A stretch of DNA of 64,000 bases from UBA710 sp051656785 (GCA_051656785.1 JBOFJK010000005.1:1-64000), one strand, 5' to 3'; positions 31,277 through 42,451 are shown, counted from the stretch's first letter. Made by a program: numbers and translations. The notes: generated by a model from the sequence alone, not told the origin.

Positions 31277-32110
31277 ATGATTGGTAAAGTTTTAAAGATT
31301 AATTCAGGATTTTATGACATTTTTTCTGATGGAGAGATATATCGTACAAGAGGTTCAGGAAACCTACGTGAAACTTCACAAAAACCACTTGTGGGTGATT
31401 TTGTTAAGTTTAATCCAGATGGTTTTTTATATGAAATTCTTAAAAGAAAGAATTTTCTTACAAGGCCAAAAGTTGCAAATGTTGATCAAGTTGTAATCGT
31501 AACAGCACTTTGTGAACCAAAATTTTCATCTTTTATTCTTGATAAATTTTTGGCAATTATTGAATTTCAAGACATCCAACCGATTATTCTTTTTACCAAA
31601 ACTGATCTAACAAATGACAATATTTATCAAGATTATAAATCTCAAGGATATATTGTAGTAAAAATTTCTAATAACAATAAGCAACAAGATTTTAATGAAT
31701 TAAAGAATTTATTAATGGGTAAACTTTCCGTTTTTACAGGCCAATCTGGAGCAGGTAAATCTTCTACAATAAATAATATTACTAATTTAAGTTTGGAAAC
31801 TCAAAATATTTCTAAAGCTTTGGGTAGAGGGAAACATACTACTAGAATTGTAGAAATTTATCAATTAGAGGGTTTTGAAATAATTGATACTCCAGGATTT
31901 TCTATATTAGAATCAACACTTTCCAAAAAAGACTTGGCTAAGTCATTTCATGATTTTAAAAAACTTTCCTTTGAATGTGAATTTAGAACTTGCATTCACT
32001 TCAAAGAATTGAAGTGTAAAATTAAAGAAGAAGTAGAAAAAGGAAATATATTAGCTTCAAGATATAAAAATTATTTAAGATTAATATGTGAGGTTGATAG
32101 TGAAAAATAG
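31277..32110 (+). CDS. rsgA: Ribosome small-subunit GTPase RsgA
   Basis: A 277-residue circularly permuted GTPase acting in late 30S maturation. An N-terminal OB fold (GKVLKINSGFYDIF) precedes G4-like FTKTDL, P-loop GQSGAGKSS and DTPGFS, in permuted order. The C-terminal zinc motif CEFRTCIHFKELKC matches C-x4-C-x-H-x5-C. The ATG at 31277, 7 nt after prkC, is chosen over a TTG within prkC because it begins at the OB fold. Its 3' end overlaps rpe by 11 nt. Confidence 0.95.
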   Translation: MIGKVLKINSGFYDIFSDGEIYRTRGSGNLRETSQKPLVGDFVKFNPDGFLYEILKRKNFLTRPKVANVDQVVIVTALCEPKFSSFILDKFLAIIEFQDIQPIILFTKTDLTNDNIYQDYKSQGYIVVKISNNNKQQDFNELKNLLMGKLSVFTGQSGAGKSSTINNITNLSLETQNISKALGRGKHTTRIVEIYQLEGFEIIDTPGFSILESTLSKKDLAKSFHDFKKLSFECEFRTCIHFKELKCKIKEEVEKGNILASRYKNYLRLICEVDSEK

Positions 32111-32747
32111 ATATATTTGTCCATCATTATTAAGTGTAAAACCAAAGGAAAGAATTGAGTCTGTAAATAAGCTTTTAGAATTAGGGATAAAGTGAATTCA
32201 TTATGACATAATGGATAATAAATTTGTTAATAATACAGCTATTGAAATAGATGAATATATAAACATAATCAAATCAACACCTAAACATTTATCTGATGTT
32301 CATCTTATGGTTAAAGATCCTTTTTATTATGCTGAAAAATTTAAATATTATGCTACATGTATGACTATTCATTATGAATCTATTTCAAGACCAAAAGTAA
32401 TTGAATTTGCAAAAAAATATCAACAAATAACATGAGTTGGTCTTGCAATAAAGCCTGATACAAAATGAGAAGAAATTAAAGATATTATTTACCACTTTGA
32501 AGTAATTTTAGTTATGTCTGTTAATCCAGGTTTTGGTGGTCAAGAATTTATTGAATTGAGTGTCGAGAAAGTGAAAAATATTCATAAATTTATTAAAGAA
32601 AATAAATTACATACCCTCATCCAAGTTGATGGAGGAATAAATGATAAAAATGCCAAAAAAACTTTTGCAGCAGGTGCGAGCGCATTAGTTTGTGGTTCTT
32701 ATTTAATGAACAATCTAAACAAGAAAACACTTAAAAAACTTCATTAA
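32100..32747 (+). CDS. rpe: Ribulose-phosphate 3-epimerase
   Basis: A 215-residue TIM-barrel enzyme interconverting ribulose-5-phosphate and xylulose-5-phosphate in the non-oxidative pentose phosphate pathway. CPSLLS, HYDIMDNKFVNN (metal-binding His and Asp), DVHLMV, the phosphate loop NPGFGGQ and QVDGGI are all conserved. It starts with GTG inside the end of rsgA, with AGGT just upstream; no ATG fits. Two TGA-Trp codons lie in the middle. Confidence 0.94.
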
Positions 32748-32806
32748 TTGTTATAATAATATTAAATTTAATTTATATTATTATGAATTTGTGAAATTGA
32801 GGTAAA

Positions 32807-34282
32807 ATGCAAAAATGAGAAGAAGTTTGAAACAAACAATTCGGATTTGATAGTGAATTTGCTTTCGATTTTACAGGTAAAAAGATAGAGAAAAATTTAT
32901 TTCAAAAAGATCAATTTTCTAATTCATGAGATATTTATTATGTAGAAAAAGATAAATGTATAATCGTTAGTTCTGACATTTTTGGAGAAATGCCCATTAG
33001 TTGAAAAAATAATTTTTTTATTAATGGAAAAGAATATCAATTTGTGAAAAATAACAATAAAGATTATGAAATATTTTTGTTAGAAAAAGATATGGATTTA
33101 AAACCTGAAATGTTGAAATTAAATAAGGAATATTTGTTCAAGGTTGATGAATTTTATGATGAACATAGTAATAAGAAAATAAAAAATATAATTCAAAAAA
33201 AAGAAACTAATCATATAAAACCTAGAAAGGAAAAAAAAGAAGTGAATAGTAATGAAATAACAGAACTTGAAAAGAAAAAACTTTTCCATAAAAGAATGCT
33301 TGATAAAAATTATAAAATTTGAGAATCACTGTATGGTGATGAAGTTATTGTTAAAGATTTTGCTGGAACACAAATTATTAAATATGAATTTAATATGGGG
33401 ACAAAAAATTCTTGAAAGATAGATCACTATGATGTAAAAACAGATGATGTTATTTACATCGCTTCAGTTGAAAATATTGATAAAAGAGCAGGAAGAAAAA
33501 CATTTGAAATTAATGATACTGAATACAATGTTGTTATTGTGAATGGAAAGTATTCAATAGTTAGTTCTAAGCAAAAAACAAAATTACTATTTTCACCTGA
33601 ACTATTATTTAAAGAAATCGAAAAATATTTCCCTTCTTTTTTAACTGAACAAAAAATGGGTAAACCAGAAATTTTATATTACTCTTCATTACTTATAAAT
33701 CTTTCTGTCTTTCCAATTGATGAACTTGAAAAACTTAGAATTTTATTGCAAAAATTATTAAAAGAAATAAATATATTTCAAGATATTTTTATTTACATTG
33801 CAGATCAAAAAAAAGATTATGTAAATAATCATGATAATGACAATTGTTATATAAGAATATTCTTTAATTCAAATAACATAATTGATCAAGATATAAAGAT
33901 TTTTAATATATCTGTAATTATGAAGAATGTACTATCTCTAGTTATAAGTAATGTAAGAACAATTTACAATTTATCAACTTCAACAAATTTCACAATGTTT
34001 TTAGTTAACCATAACAAAGAATATAAATATATTTCATGATTCACTAGTCATGATATAGATGAAAATGAAAATCGTCCAAAAAGAATGAACAGAGGAGAAT
34101 TGATTGTTGATAGATTTTATTATGATTTATTTACAAGTACCAAAGGATACAAACATTCCTTTGTTGCCTTAAGAGCCAAAAGAGAGAACAATTTCTTCTT
34201 GTGTAATATTGATATAAACAATATGTCTGATTATATTGACAAAAAAATTGCAATTGATAAAAATAGAACTATTAGAAAATAA
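32807..34282 (+). CDS. Unknown protein with an internal domain duplication
   Basis: A 491-residue soluble protein that I do not recognise. Residues about 20-80 (DFTGKKIEKNLF, NSWDIYY, CIIVSSDIFG, FFINGKEYQFV) resemble 184-244 (DFAGTQIIKYEF, NSWKIDHY, VIYIASVENI, FEINDTEYNVV), so a beta-rich module of about 62 residues occurs twice, separated by a very basic, charged linker (120-170). Residues about 255-491 form a third region without recognised motifs. No signal peptide or membrane segment is seen. GAGG precedes the ATG. It ends the gmk-prpC-prkC-rsgA-rpe cluster, where thiamine pyrophosphokinase sits in Bacillus, but it does not resemble that enzyme. Kinase/phosphatase or ribosome-linked roles are speculation. 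Confidence 0.8.
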
Positions 34283-34327
34283 TCATTTTTTTCTTTAAAT
34301 TAACTTTTATTTTAAGACAAAAGGTAT

Positions 34328-34333
34328 TATAAT
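34328..34333 (+). promoter_or_regulatory. -10 box for tpiA-pfkA
   Basis: TATAAT 37 nt before the tpiA ATG; the ribosome-binding site GGAG lies 5 nt before that start. Confidence 0.45.
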
Positions 34334-34370
34334 TATAAAAACTTAATTTAAAAAAATATTTGGAGTAGAC

Positions 34371-35090
34371 ATGAGAAAAATAGTAATCATTGGTAACTGA
34401 AAAATGAATAAAGATAAAAGCGAAACTGAAAAATTCCTGAGGGAATTTTCAAAAGAAAATTTTAAACTGAGAGAAAACTTAATTTATGGAATTGCAGTTC
34501 CATCAATAAATATTGAAACTTTTTCTAATGAGAAAAAGTTTGAAATGAAGATATCTTCACAAGATGTTTCAGGATATGGTTCAGGTGCTTACACAGGAGA
34601 AATATCGTCTAAGATGTTAAAGGCTTTTAATGTTAGTTATGCAATAGTAGGACATTCAGAAAGAAGAATATTGCACAAAGAAACGGATGAAGATGTTAAT
34701 GAGAAAGCAATTTCAGCACTTAAATATGGAATTACACCAATCATTTGTGTCGGTGAATCATTTGAAGAATATGAAAAAGATCAATCAAAAGAAGTGGTTA
34801 AAAAACAAATTGAAAATTCTTTAAAGGGTTTAGATTACTCAAAAATAGTTGTAGCTTATGAACCGATTTGAGCAATAGGAACAGGTCAAACGGCAACTAT
34901 TGAATATGCTCAAGATATGTGTAAATATATTAGATCATTAACAGGTTCAGAAGAAATAATAATTCAATATGGCGGATCTGTAAATGGAAATAATATTAAA
35001 CAATTATTAGAGCAACCTGATATTGATGGTGCATTAGTAGGCGGTGCTTCTTTAGAAGTTGAATCATTTATTAGTTTAATTTCAAAATAA
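34371..35090 (+). CDS. tpiA: Triose-phosphate isomerase
   Basis: A 239-residue TIM barrel interconverting dihydroxyacetone phosphate and glyceraldehyde-3-phosphate. The substrate Lys in GNWKMN, the electrophilic His in VGHSERR, the catalytic Glu in VAYEPIWAIGTG and the phosphate loops YGGSVN and VGGASL are all intact. It is about 10 residues shorter than usual; the gap lies in the helix before IIIQYGGS. pfkA follows after 27 nt, forming a two-gene glycolysis unit that also serves triose phosphates from GlpO. Confidence 0.97.
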
Positions 35091-35117
35091 TACAATTAAA
35101 ATTTAAAAAGGAAAAAT

Positions 35118-36089
35118 ATGATTAAAAAAATTGCAATACTTACTTCTGGTGGTGATTCTCAAGGAATGAATTGTGCAGTTAGAGCAATTGTTAAATCTGC
35201 AAAAATTTATGGCATTGAACCATATTTAGTTTATGAAGGTTATAAAGGATTAGTTGAAGATTTAATTGTTCCTGCTTCTGAGGTTAAAGTAGATGAATAT
35301 ATAAATAGAGGTGGTACTTTCATTTATTCTGCAAGATATATTGAATTCAAACAAGAAGAAACAAGATTAAAAGCTAAAAAAGTTCTTGAATCTCATGGAA
35401 TTGAAGCACTAGTTGTTATTGGTGGAGATGGTTCTTACCATGGTGCTCAATTATTACATAAAATAGGTATTAAAACAATTGCACTTCCTGGAACTATTGA
35501 TAATGATATTTCATCAACTGATTATACAATTGGTTTTGATACAGCACTTACAGCAATTGTTGATAATGTAGATAGAATTAGAGATACTGCTAGATCACAT
35601 CACCGTTGCATGATTGTTGAAGTTATGGGCAGATATGCAGGAGATTTATCTCTACATTCTGGAATTGCTACAGGTGCAGAACTTATTATAACATCTGAAA
35701 ATAAAATATCTTTAGAAGAAATAATTAAAGTAGTTGATCATCAAATGAATGTTATTAAAAAAACTTCAATGATTATAATTATTGCTGAACATCTTTATGA
35801 TAATCTTGATGAAATGGCTAAAGAAATTGAGGTAAAAACAAAAGTTGCTACAAGAGCATCAATATTAGCTCACTTACAAAGAGGTGGAATCCCTACAGCG
35901 AATGAAAGAGTTCTTTCAACAAGAATGGGTATTAAGGCAGTTGAATTATTATTAGAAAACAAATCAGGCCTTGCAATTGGTATAAAAGAAAATTTAATAA
36001 CTTCTTTACCAATACTTGAAGCTCTTTCTCAGGAAAGACCAAAATTGATTGATGAAATTATTAAAATAACAAAAGTAAATCAACAATAG
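35118..36089 (+). CDS. pfkA: ATP-dependent 6-phosphofructokinase
   Basis: A 323-residue enzyme committing fructose-6-phosphate to glycolysis. The ATP-binding TSGGDSQGMN (usually GGDAPGMN), GGDGSYHGA, the catalytic PGTIDNDI, EVMGRYAGDLSL and the C-terminal LAHLQRGGIPTANERVLSTR are conserved. Length is standard (about 320). AAAAGGAAA precedes the ATG. The convergent gene ends 2 nt beyond its stop, so there is no room for a private terminator. Confidence 0.97.
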   Translation: MIKKIAILTSGGDSQGMNCAVRAIVKSAKIYGIEPYLVYEGYKGLVEDLIVPASEVKVDEYINRGGTFIYSARYIEFKQEETRLKAKKVLESHGIEALVVIGGDGSYHGAQLLHKIGIKTIALPGTIDNDISSTDYTIGFDTALTAIVDNVDRIRDTARSHHRCMIVEVMGRYAGDLSLHSGIATGAELIITSENKISLEEIIKVVDHQMNVIKKTSMIIIIAEHLYDNLDEMAKEIEVKTKVATRASILAHLQRGGIPTANERVLSTRMGIKAVELLLENKSGLAIGIKENLITSLPILEALSQERPKLIDEIIKITKVNQQ

Positions 36090-36091
36090 GT

Positions 36092-37090
36092 TTATTTATT
36101 ATTATGTTTCTTGTTTCTTGTATGAATAACTTCCTTAATTTCTTTTCTTATTTTTAATTTTTCAGAAAAAAGTGTTTCAACTGGAGTTGTTTTGTGATAA
36201 AGTGATTCTAACAGAAAATCACCATCAATTGAATACACATTTTTATTGGAAAGAATTTTACCTAATTTAGGATAATTTTTAAAATTATTAGATCTATAAA
36301 CATTGTATGAAGAATACTTTTTCTTTAATGATTTATTGAATATTTTTCTCATATGAGAAAGTTTAGTTTCAAATTCTTGAATTGGATTCTTAATACTTTT
36401 ATAAAGAAAGTTTTTCCTAATAAAATATATTTTATAAATAGTTGCCAAACTTTCAAGCTTCTTTGAAAATATTTCTGAAAAATCTACTTCCTTTTTTAGC
36501 AATATCTCTCTTTTTCGCAATTCTTCTTTACTTATAATTCCAATTGTTACACCAGATTTTCTAACCTTATAAAAGGAAATATAATCACTGTTGAAATATT
36601 CTAATACTACTTCATCATCTTCATATTTATGAAACAATCTTTGAAATTTAACAAAGTTATGGTTATTTTTTATTAGTTTACTATCTTTATTAATTATTGT
36701 TTTTACTGAATTTAATTCATCGCTATAAGTTCCTAGAATTAAATCTTTTAGATCAGCAGTTTTGTATTTAGATAATACATCACCAATCAATTCTTTGTTC
36801 TCTTCTAATTTTGGACCTCACATTGTCGTTTCATAAGGTCTAAAAACATTTAGTTTTTTTCCATCAATTGATTCTGACAATTTGTTAGTAAAGTTTAAGT
36901 AATTCTTGTGTTTTTTTAGATATTTTCTTATTCTAAAAACAACAAAATATGTAGCTGAAAAAACACTAATTGCCATTATGGCAGTAATTAAAGAAAATAT
37001 TGGAGCAATCATTATTCTAATTACTTCAAATCCACTAATGCTATTATAAGTATTAATTGCTTCATTGAAAATTTCAAAAATCTGAATCAT
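36092..37090 (-). CDS. Unknown single-pass membrane protein, highly basic
   Basis: A 332-residue protein that I do not recognise. One membrane helix near residues 22-52 (VIRIMIAPIFSLITAIMAI) is followed by a lysine-rich cytoplasmic-type domain with no known motif; the C-terminus is KKHNNK. One TGA-Trp (TTMWGPKLEENKE) is read through. AAGAGG precedes the ATG. It is divergent from the MATE gene and convergent with pfkA. Its charge suggests nucleic-acid or phospholipid contact, but this is a guess. Confidence 0.75.
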
Positions 37091-37198
37091 GTTGCCTCTT
37101 TAATATCTGTAAAAACTAAAATTGTTTATTAATTTTTATTATACTAAAAATTTTCATATCTATTTTTACAATTTGGAAAACATACATTTAATTTAGTG

Positions 37199-37204
37199 TA
37201 TTAT
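37199..37204 (+). promoter_or_regulatory. -10-like box before the MATE gene (leaderless)
   Basis: TATTAT with 10 nt to the ATG and no Shine-Dalgarno sequence. Confidence 0.4.
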
Positions 37205-37214
37205 TTTAAATAAT

Positions 37215-38741
37215 ATGTTCTCAAAAATAAGAAAAAGTTTCCCTACAAGCCGTAAAAATTGAATATTATTTACAACAACTTCTCTTCCAATTATTTTTTC
37301 AGCAATGATCTTTTCAATAAATGGTGTTATTGATAATTTTATGGCAATACCAATTGATAATGGTATAGATAAATTGTCATATGCAAACACATGAACAAGT
37401 TTAGTTACAGGGATCATAGCTGCTACAACAGTTATCGGTTCATCACTATTTGGCCAATATTATGGTGCCAAAGATCGTGTAAATATAAGATATGTTTTGC
37501 GATTAAGAATACTAATCGCATTAGGTATATCTTCATTCTTTGCATTTCCAGCATTTATAGTTCCAGAATTTATGGTAAATTTAGTAGGTAGTTTTCAAGT
37601 AGAAGATGAAAAAATTATTGCTGAATCTGCACTTTATCTTCAAATAATTGCAGTGACATGATTAATGAGTGCTTGAGGTTATACATCAGCAATGATTATG
37701 AGAGAGGCCGGTCATGGAAGAGCAACAGTAATTTCATCTTCCATCTCATTAATTATGAATATGATTTTGAATTCAATATTTGTTTTTGGGTTTAAAGCAG
37801 GTATTCAATCATTAGCCATTTCAACAATAATTTCTCAAGTATTCTCCTTGACTTTTAACATTGCTTTTGTTTATTTTAAGGATAAGGAAATAATAGTAAA
37901 CCCTCTTAAATTATTTGCAATATCTAAACAAATGTGAATGCAGATAATAAGAAGATTATATTCATTCTTATTCTTAATAATTGGTTCAGTTTCAGTATCA
38001 GTAAGATTTATATTTTGAAATGCTAGTTATGAACAGGGTACAATTGGTAGTAATCCTGATTATTTCATTTCTGCAGCTACAATTCTCGGAATCTCAGGAG
38101 CAGTTTTCAATATATTCTGATCAACCTTTGAATCAATAGGTGCTAACACTACAATATTTGTTGGAAGAGAACTAGGTCATGGTAACTTCGAAAAAGCTAA
38201 ATCAAATGCAAATGAATTACAAGGATTTCATTTTGTAATGGCCATTTTAATGGGAAGTATGCTCTTGACTCTTTCTTTTCTTATTCCTTTCATGACTTTT
38301 TTAGCAGATGGTTATGAAAGTGGAACTATTAATAGGTTAATTTCAGAAGGTAAAACTAAAGAAGAAGCAGAACTTATCTCAAGTCTTGGCGTTGTTGAAT
38401 ATTTAAATCAATTAAAGATGACAATTTGACCCTTAGCAGGCTATATGCCAATGTGAATTTGATTTATAACTAGAAGTAGAATTATTATTGCTGGAGGTAA
38501 AACAAATATTGCATCATTAATTGATACAGCTGGCGGTATTGTCCAAACAATTTGAATTTCAATATTAGTTTTTGTTATTGTACCTAAAACAAATATCCCT
38601 TTTCCAACAGCTTATGCAATTTTCTTCTTGTCTGATTTTGCTAAACTTTTTGTTTTCGAAATATTATTCCACAAATTACATTGATGAAAAAACTTAACCT
38701 TAGAAACAAAAAATTCTGAAGTAATTCAACAAAAATTTTAA
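37215..38741 (+). CDS. MATE-family efflux transporter
   Basis: A 508-residue integral membrane protein with about 12 hydrophobic segments arranged as two related halves. The MATE pattern is visible in the first half (SLPIIFSAMIFSINGVIDNFM near residue 23) and around the middle (ISAATILGISGAVFNIFWSTFESIGANTTIFVGRELGHGNFEKAK), the latter matching the conserved GxxxGxGxxxFVGxxLGxGxxxxA region. It probably exports drugs or metabolites using a cation gradient; the substrate is unknown. The extra loop DGYESGTINRLISEGKTKEEAELISS between helices is longer than usual. About 15 TGA-Trp codons hide it under the standard code. Confidence 0.88.
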
Positions 38742-38782
38742 CAACTTTTATTAAATAACATTAATTTTAATAATTAAATTGA

Positions 38783-38788
38783 TATAAT
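38783..38788 (+). promoter_or_regulatory. -10 box predicting a leaderless leuS mRNA
   Basis: TATAAT with 9 nt (TTTTTTAAT) to the leuS ATG and no ribosome-binding site. Confidence 0.6.
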
Positions 38789-38797
38789 TTTTTTAAT

Positions 38798-40690
38798 ATG
38801 TATGACTACTTAAAAATAGAAAAAAAATGACAAAAAATTTGAGAACAAAATAAAACATTTAAAACTACTTATAATAAAGATAAAAAATATTATGTTTTGG
38901 ATATGTTCCCTTATCCATCCGGCGCAGGACTTCATGTTGGTCACCCAGAAGGATATACTGCAACAGACATTGTTGCAAGATATAAAAGATTAAATGGTTT
39001 TGATGTTTTACATCCTATAGGTTGAGATGCTTTTGGTTTACCAGCTGAGCAATATGCAATTCAAACAGGTAATAACCCTGCCACTTTTACACATCAAAAT
39101 ATTGATAGATTTAGAAAACAACTTAAGTCATTGGGGTTTTCATATGATTATGATAAAGAAGTAAATACTACTGATCCAAAATACTATCAATGAACACAAT
39201 GAATTTTTACTCAAATATATAAAAGTGGTCTTGCCGAAATTAGAGACATAGATGTTAATTGATGTGAGGAGTTAGGAACTGTCCTTGCAAATGAAGAGGT
39301 TTTAGTTGATGAAAATGGTAATAATGTTAGTGAAAGGGGTTATTTTCCTGTTGTCAAAAAATCAATGAAACAATGAGTTCTTAAGATTACAAATTATGCT
39401 GATAAATTATTAGAAGGATTAGATGATTTAGATTGACCTGATTCACTAAAATCATTACAAAGAAATTGAATTGGAAAAACAACAAATAATGGAAAAACAA
39501 CATATCATCTAAGAGATTGAATTTTTGCTCGTCAAAGATATTGAGGAGAACCATTTCCTATTGCATTTGATGAAGATAATAATATTTTATTAATTGAAGA
39601 ATTAGTTGAATTACCTGAAATGAAAAATATCAAAGCGCCAGGAAATGGAGAAGGCCCATTAGCTTATAATAAGGATTGATTATTTTTTGAAAAGGATGGA
39701 AAAAAATATCGAAGAGATTCCAATACAATGCCTCAATGAGCAGGTAGTTCTTGATATTATTTAGCATATATTTTAAAAAATGATGATGACACATACTTGG
39801 ATTTAGATTCAAAAGAAGCTTATAAGAGATTTGAAAAATGATTACCAGTTGATTTATATATTGGAGGGCAAGAACATGCCGTTTTACATCTCTTATATGC
39901 TAGATTTTGACACAAAGTTCTTTATGATTTAAAAATAGTCCCTACATCTGAGCCATTTTTAAAACTTATTAATCAAGGTATGATTCTTGGAAGTGATAAC
40001 CAAAAAATGTCCAAGTCCAAAGGGAATGTAGTTGATCCAACAATAATCATTAATTCACATGGAGCTGATTCTTTAAGAATTTATGAAATGTTTATGGGCC
40101 CTCTAACTGATACAAAAATATGAAGTGATAGCTCACTAGACGGAACGAAAAGATGACTTGATAGGGTTTGAAGAATTATAAAAAAATATATTGATTGTGA
40201 ACTAACTATAAATCCTAAAAATAATGATAAAACTTTAGAATCTAATCATAGTATTTTAATAAGAGAAGTTACTAAAAATATTGAGGACAACAAATTCAAT
40301 ATTGCAATTTCTAATATGATGGTTTACATTAATTACTTATATAAAATTAAATCAATATCAGATAAAAAATATTTAGTTGATTTTTTGATAATGTATTCAA
40401 CATTTGCACCTCACATGGCTGAAGAACTTTTAGAACAATTAAATGAAAATTTATCATATTTAACATGACCTCAATATGATGATAGAAAGATCCTTGCTAG
40501 TGATTTAAATATTTCTGTGCAAGTTAATGGAAAACTTAGAGGAAATATTAAAGTAGATGAATCATTGAATGAAAGTGAATTGATTGAAATAGCTAAACAA
40601 GAAAATAATGTTGCAAAATTTTTATTAGATAAAACAATTATCAAAACCATAGTAGTTAAAAATAAAATAATTAACTTTGTTGTTAAATAA
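38798..40690 (+). CDS. leuS: Leucyl-tRNA synthetase lacking the CP1 editing domain
   Basis: A 630-residue class I synthetase charging tRNA-Leu. HVGH (46-49), GWDAFGLPAEQ, the zinc-type region VNWCEELGTVLANEEV and the KMSKS loop (QKMSKSKGN) are intact, as is the leucine-specific region before NTMPQWAGSSWYYL and the C-terminal tail (GKLRGNI to INFVVK). However, QRNWIG (221-226) is followed by only KTTNNGKTT (227-235) and then YHLRDWIFARQRYWG (236-250). In ordinary LeuRS about 180-200 residues of CP1 editing domain lie here. The enzyme therefore cannot remove mischarged isoleucine, valine or norvaline in cis. The same loss is known for Mycoplasma mobile. The length (usually about 800) agrees with a clean deletion rather than a frameshift. 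Confidence 0.97.
39472..39502 (+). repeat. 13-bp direct repeat at the CP1 deletion junction of leuS
   Basis: TGGAAAAACAACA occurs at 39472-39484 and 39490-39502, separated by 5 nt, and encodes GKTT-NN-GKTT exactly where the editing domain is missing. Confidence 0.85.
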
Positions 40691-40702
40691 ACTTTTAACT
40701 TA

Positions 40703-40708
40703 TATAAT
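40703..40708 (+). promoter_or_regulatory. -10 box for pepA
   Basis: TATAAT 37 nt before the ATG; a strong AAAGGAG ribosome-binding site lies between them. Confidence 0.45.
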
Positions 40709-40745
40709 GTTAAGTAATAATTTGTATAAAAAAGGAGACAAACAT

Positions 40746-42119
40746 ATGAAATTAACAAACAAAGAAAATGTAAATAATTTTAAAATTAAAGGATTTTTTG
40801 AATCAACTAAATTGACTGAAGAACACTTACTAAAAACAAAACTTGCAATTACAGAATTCCCACACAAAAAAATCACATATGTGTATTTAGGTAAGGAGAA
40901 GGATTTTGATTTTGAAGCTTTAAAATTAACTGCTAATAAGATAATTGGGTTAGAAACAAGAGATTTTGAAATAATAGCAGAATCATTTACTTCAGAAAAG
41001 ATAACTGAAGAAATGGTCGTTAAGATTTTTGTTGACAGATATGAATACTTAAAAAGTGAAGAATTATATTCAGCTAAGACATCTAAAAAAGATAAGAAAA
41101 ATTTATTCACAATTTTCTCTAAAGATTCAAAAATGAATGATATTGCTAAAGATACTTTATTATTTTCAAAATCAGTTAATATTGCTAGAAAACTTCAAGC
41201 AACACCCCCAAATATTTGTAACTCTGAATGATTAGCAGAAGAAATGAAAAAGAGATTATCTACATATGGATCAAAGATCAAACTTAATATTTTGACCAAG
41301 AAAGAAATTGAGGCTGAGAAAATGGGATTATTTCTTTCAGTTAATCAAGGTTCTGCATATGAAGCAAGGCTTGTAACTGTTGAGTACATTGGCAATCCTT
41401 CAACAAAAGAAAAGACTGCTTATATTGGCAAAGGAATCACTTTTGATTCGGGAGGTTATAACTTAAAACCTTCTAATTTTATACAAGGCATGAAATATGA
41501 TATGTCTGGTGCAGCAATTTGTTTTGCAGCAATTGATACAATAATTCAATTGTCACCTAAAACAAATGTTGTTATGGTTCTACCATTAACTGATAATAGA
41601 GTTTCGGCAACAGCTTCATTACCAGATTCAATTTATACATCAATGAGTGGAAAAACAGTTGAAATAAATAACACTGATGCTGAAGGAAGATTAATTCTTG
41701 CTGATGCAATAACATATGCAATTAAAAAATTTAATGTTACAAGAATTATTGATATTGCAACATTAACGGGAGCAATAGTGGTTTCCTTAGGTTCTACATA
41801 TACTGGAGCTTGAACTACAACTGAAAAAGCATGAAGTGATTTAGAAAAAGCATCTTCTAAACAAAATGAATTAGTTTGAAGAATGCCATTTCATAATGAC
41901 TATTTAGAGAATCTTAAAAAATCTACTTTTGCTGATTACAAAAATACAGATTTAACTGGAAAAGGTGGATCTTGTTCAGCTGCAATGTTTTTAAAAGAAT
42001 TCACTGAAGATAAAGAATATATTCACTTAGATATTGCAGGATCTGGTGGTAATGGTGATAATCCAACTGGAATAATGGTTAAAACATTAATTCAACTAGC
42101 ACTAGATTCTCAAAAATAA
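40746..42119 (+). CDS. pepA: M17 leucyl aminopeptidase
   Basis: A 457-residue, probably hexameric, two-metal aminopeptidase that frees N-terminal residues from imported peptides. The catalytic domain has GKGITFDSGGYNLKP with the metal-binding Lys and Asp, KYDMSGAA, and the M17 signature NTDAEGRLILADA; Arg in AEGR is the bicarbonate-binding residue. The N-terminal half is weakly conserved, as usual. The ATG at 40746 with AAAGGAG 8 nt before it is preferred to an in-frame ATG at 40677 inside leuS. TGA-Trp codons occur at NSEWLAEE and TGAWTTTEKAW. Confidence 0.95.
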
Positions 42120-42451
42120 ATTATTAAACTGTTATAAAGAATTTAAAGTGTAGATCAAATGATCATCTTCTTATTGGTTTCTTTTTTAGCACCATCATTA
42201 CATGAATATTGAGCAAAATTTATTGGTAGTTAAATAATTGGAGACTAATCATTATTAAATAAAACAATCAATTTAGTACAAAATCAAATTTAAATATTGA
42301 AAAACAAATGAATATATATTTATTGAGATCATTGAAATTACACATATTAAATAAAAACTAATTTCCAATAATTAAAACTATTGTAGAGTGTTACTAATAA
42401 TATAAACTAATTATATTGCTTCAACTCTAAGCAGACTATTGCAACTGATTC
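42120..42451. other. 332-nt intergenic region between pepA and a membrane-protein gene
   Basis: AT-rich, between two convergent genes. A 24-codon open frame at 42159-42233 (MIIFLLVSFLAPSL onward) has no ribosome-binding site and could be the remnant of a lost gene. No clear terminator, RNA gene or repeat is seen. Confidence 0.4.

Noticed and set aside
38798..40690. Short leuS read as a pseudogene or frameshift
   Set aside because: One frame is continuous from ATG to TAA under code 4, and all catalytic motifs plus the C-terminal domain are intact; only the editing insert is missing.
42159..42233. 24-codon frame MIIFLLVSFLAPSL onward
   Set aside because: No ribosome-binding site, no recognisable family and located in a degenerate AT-rich spacer; at most a gene remnant.
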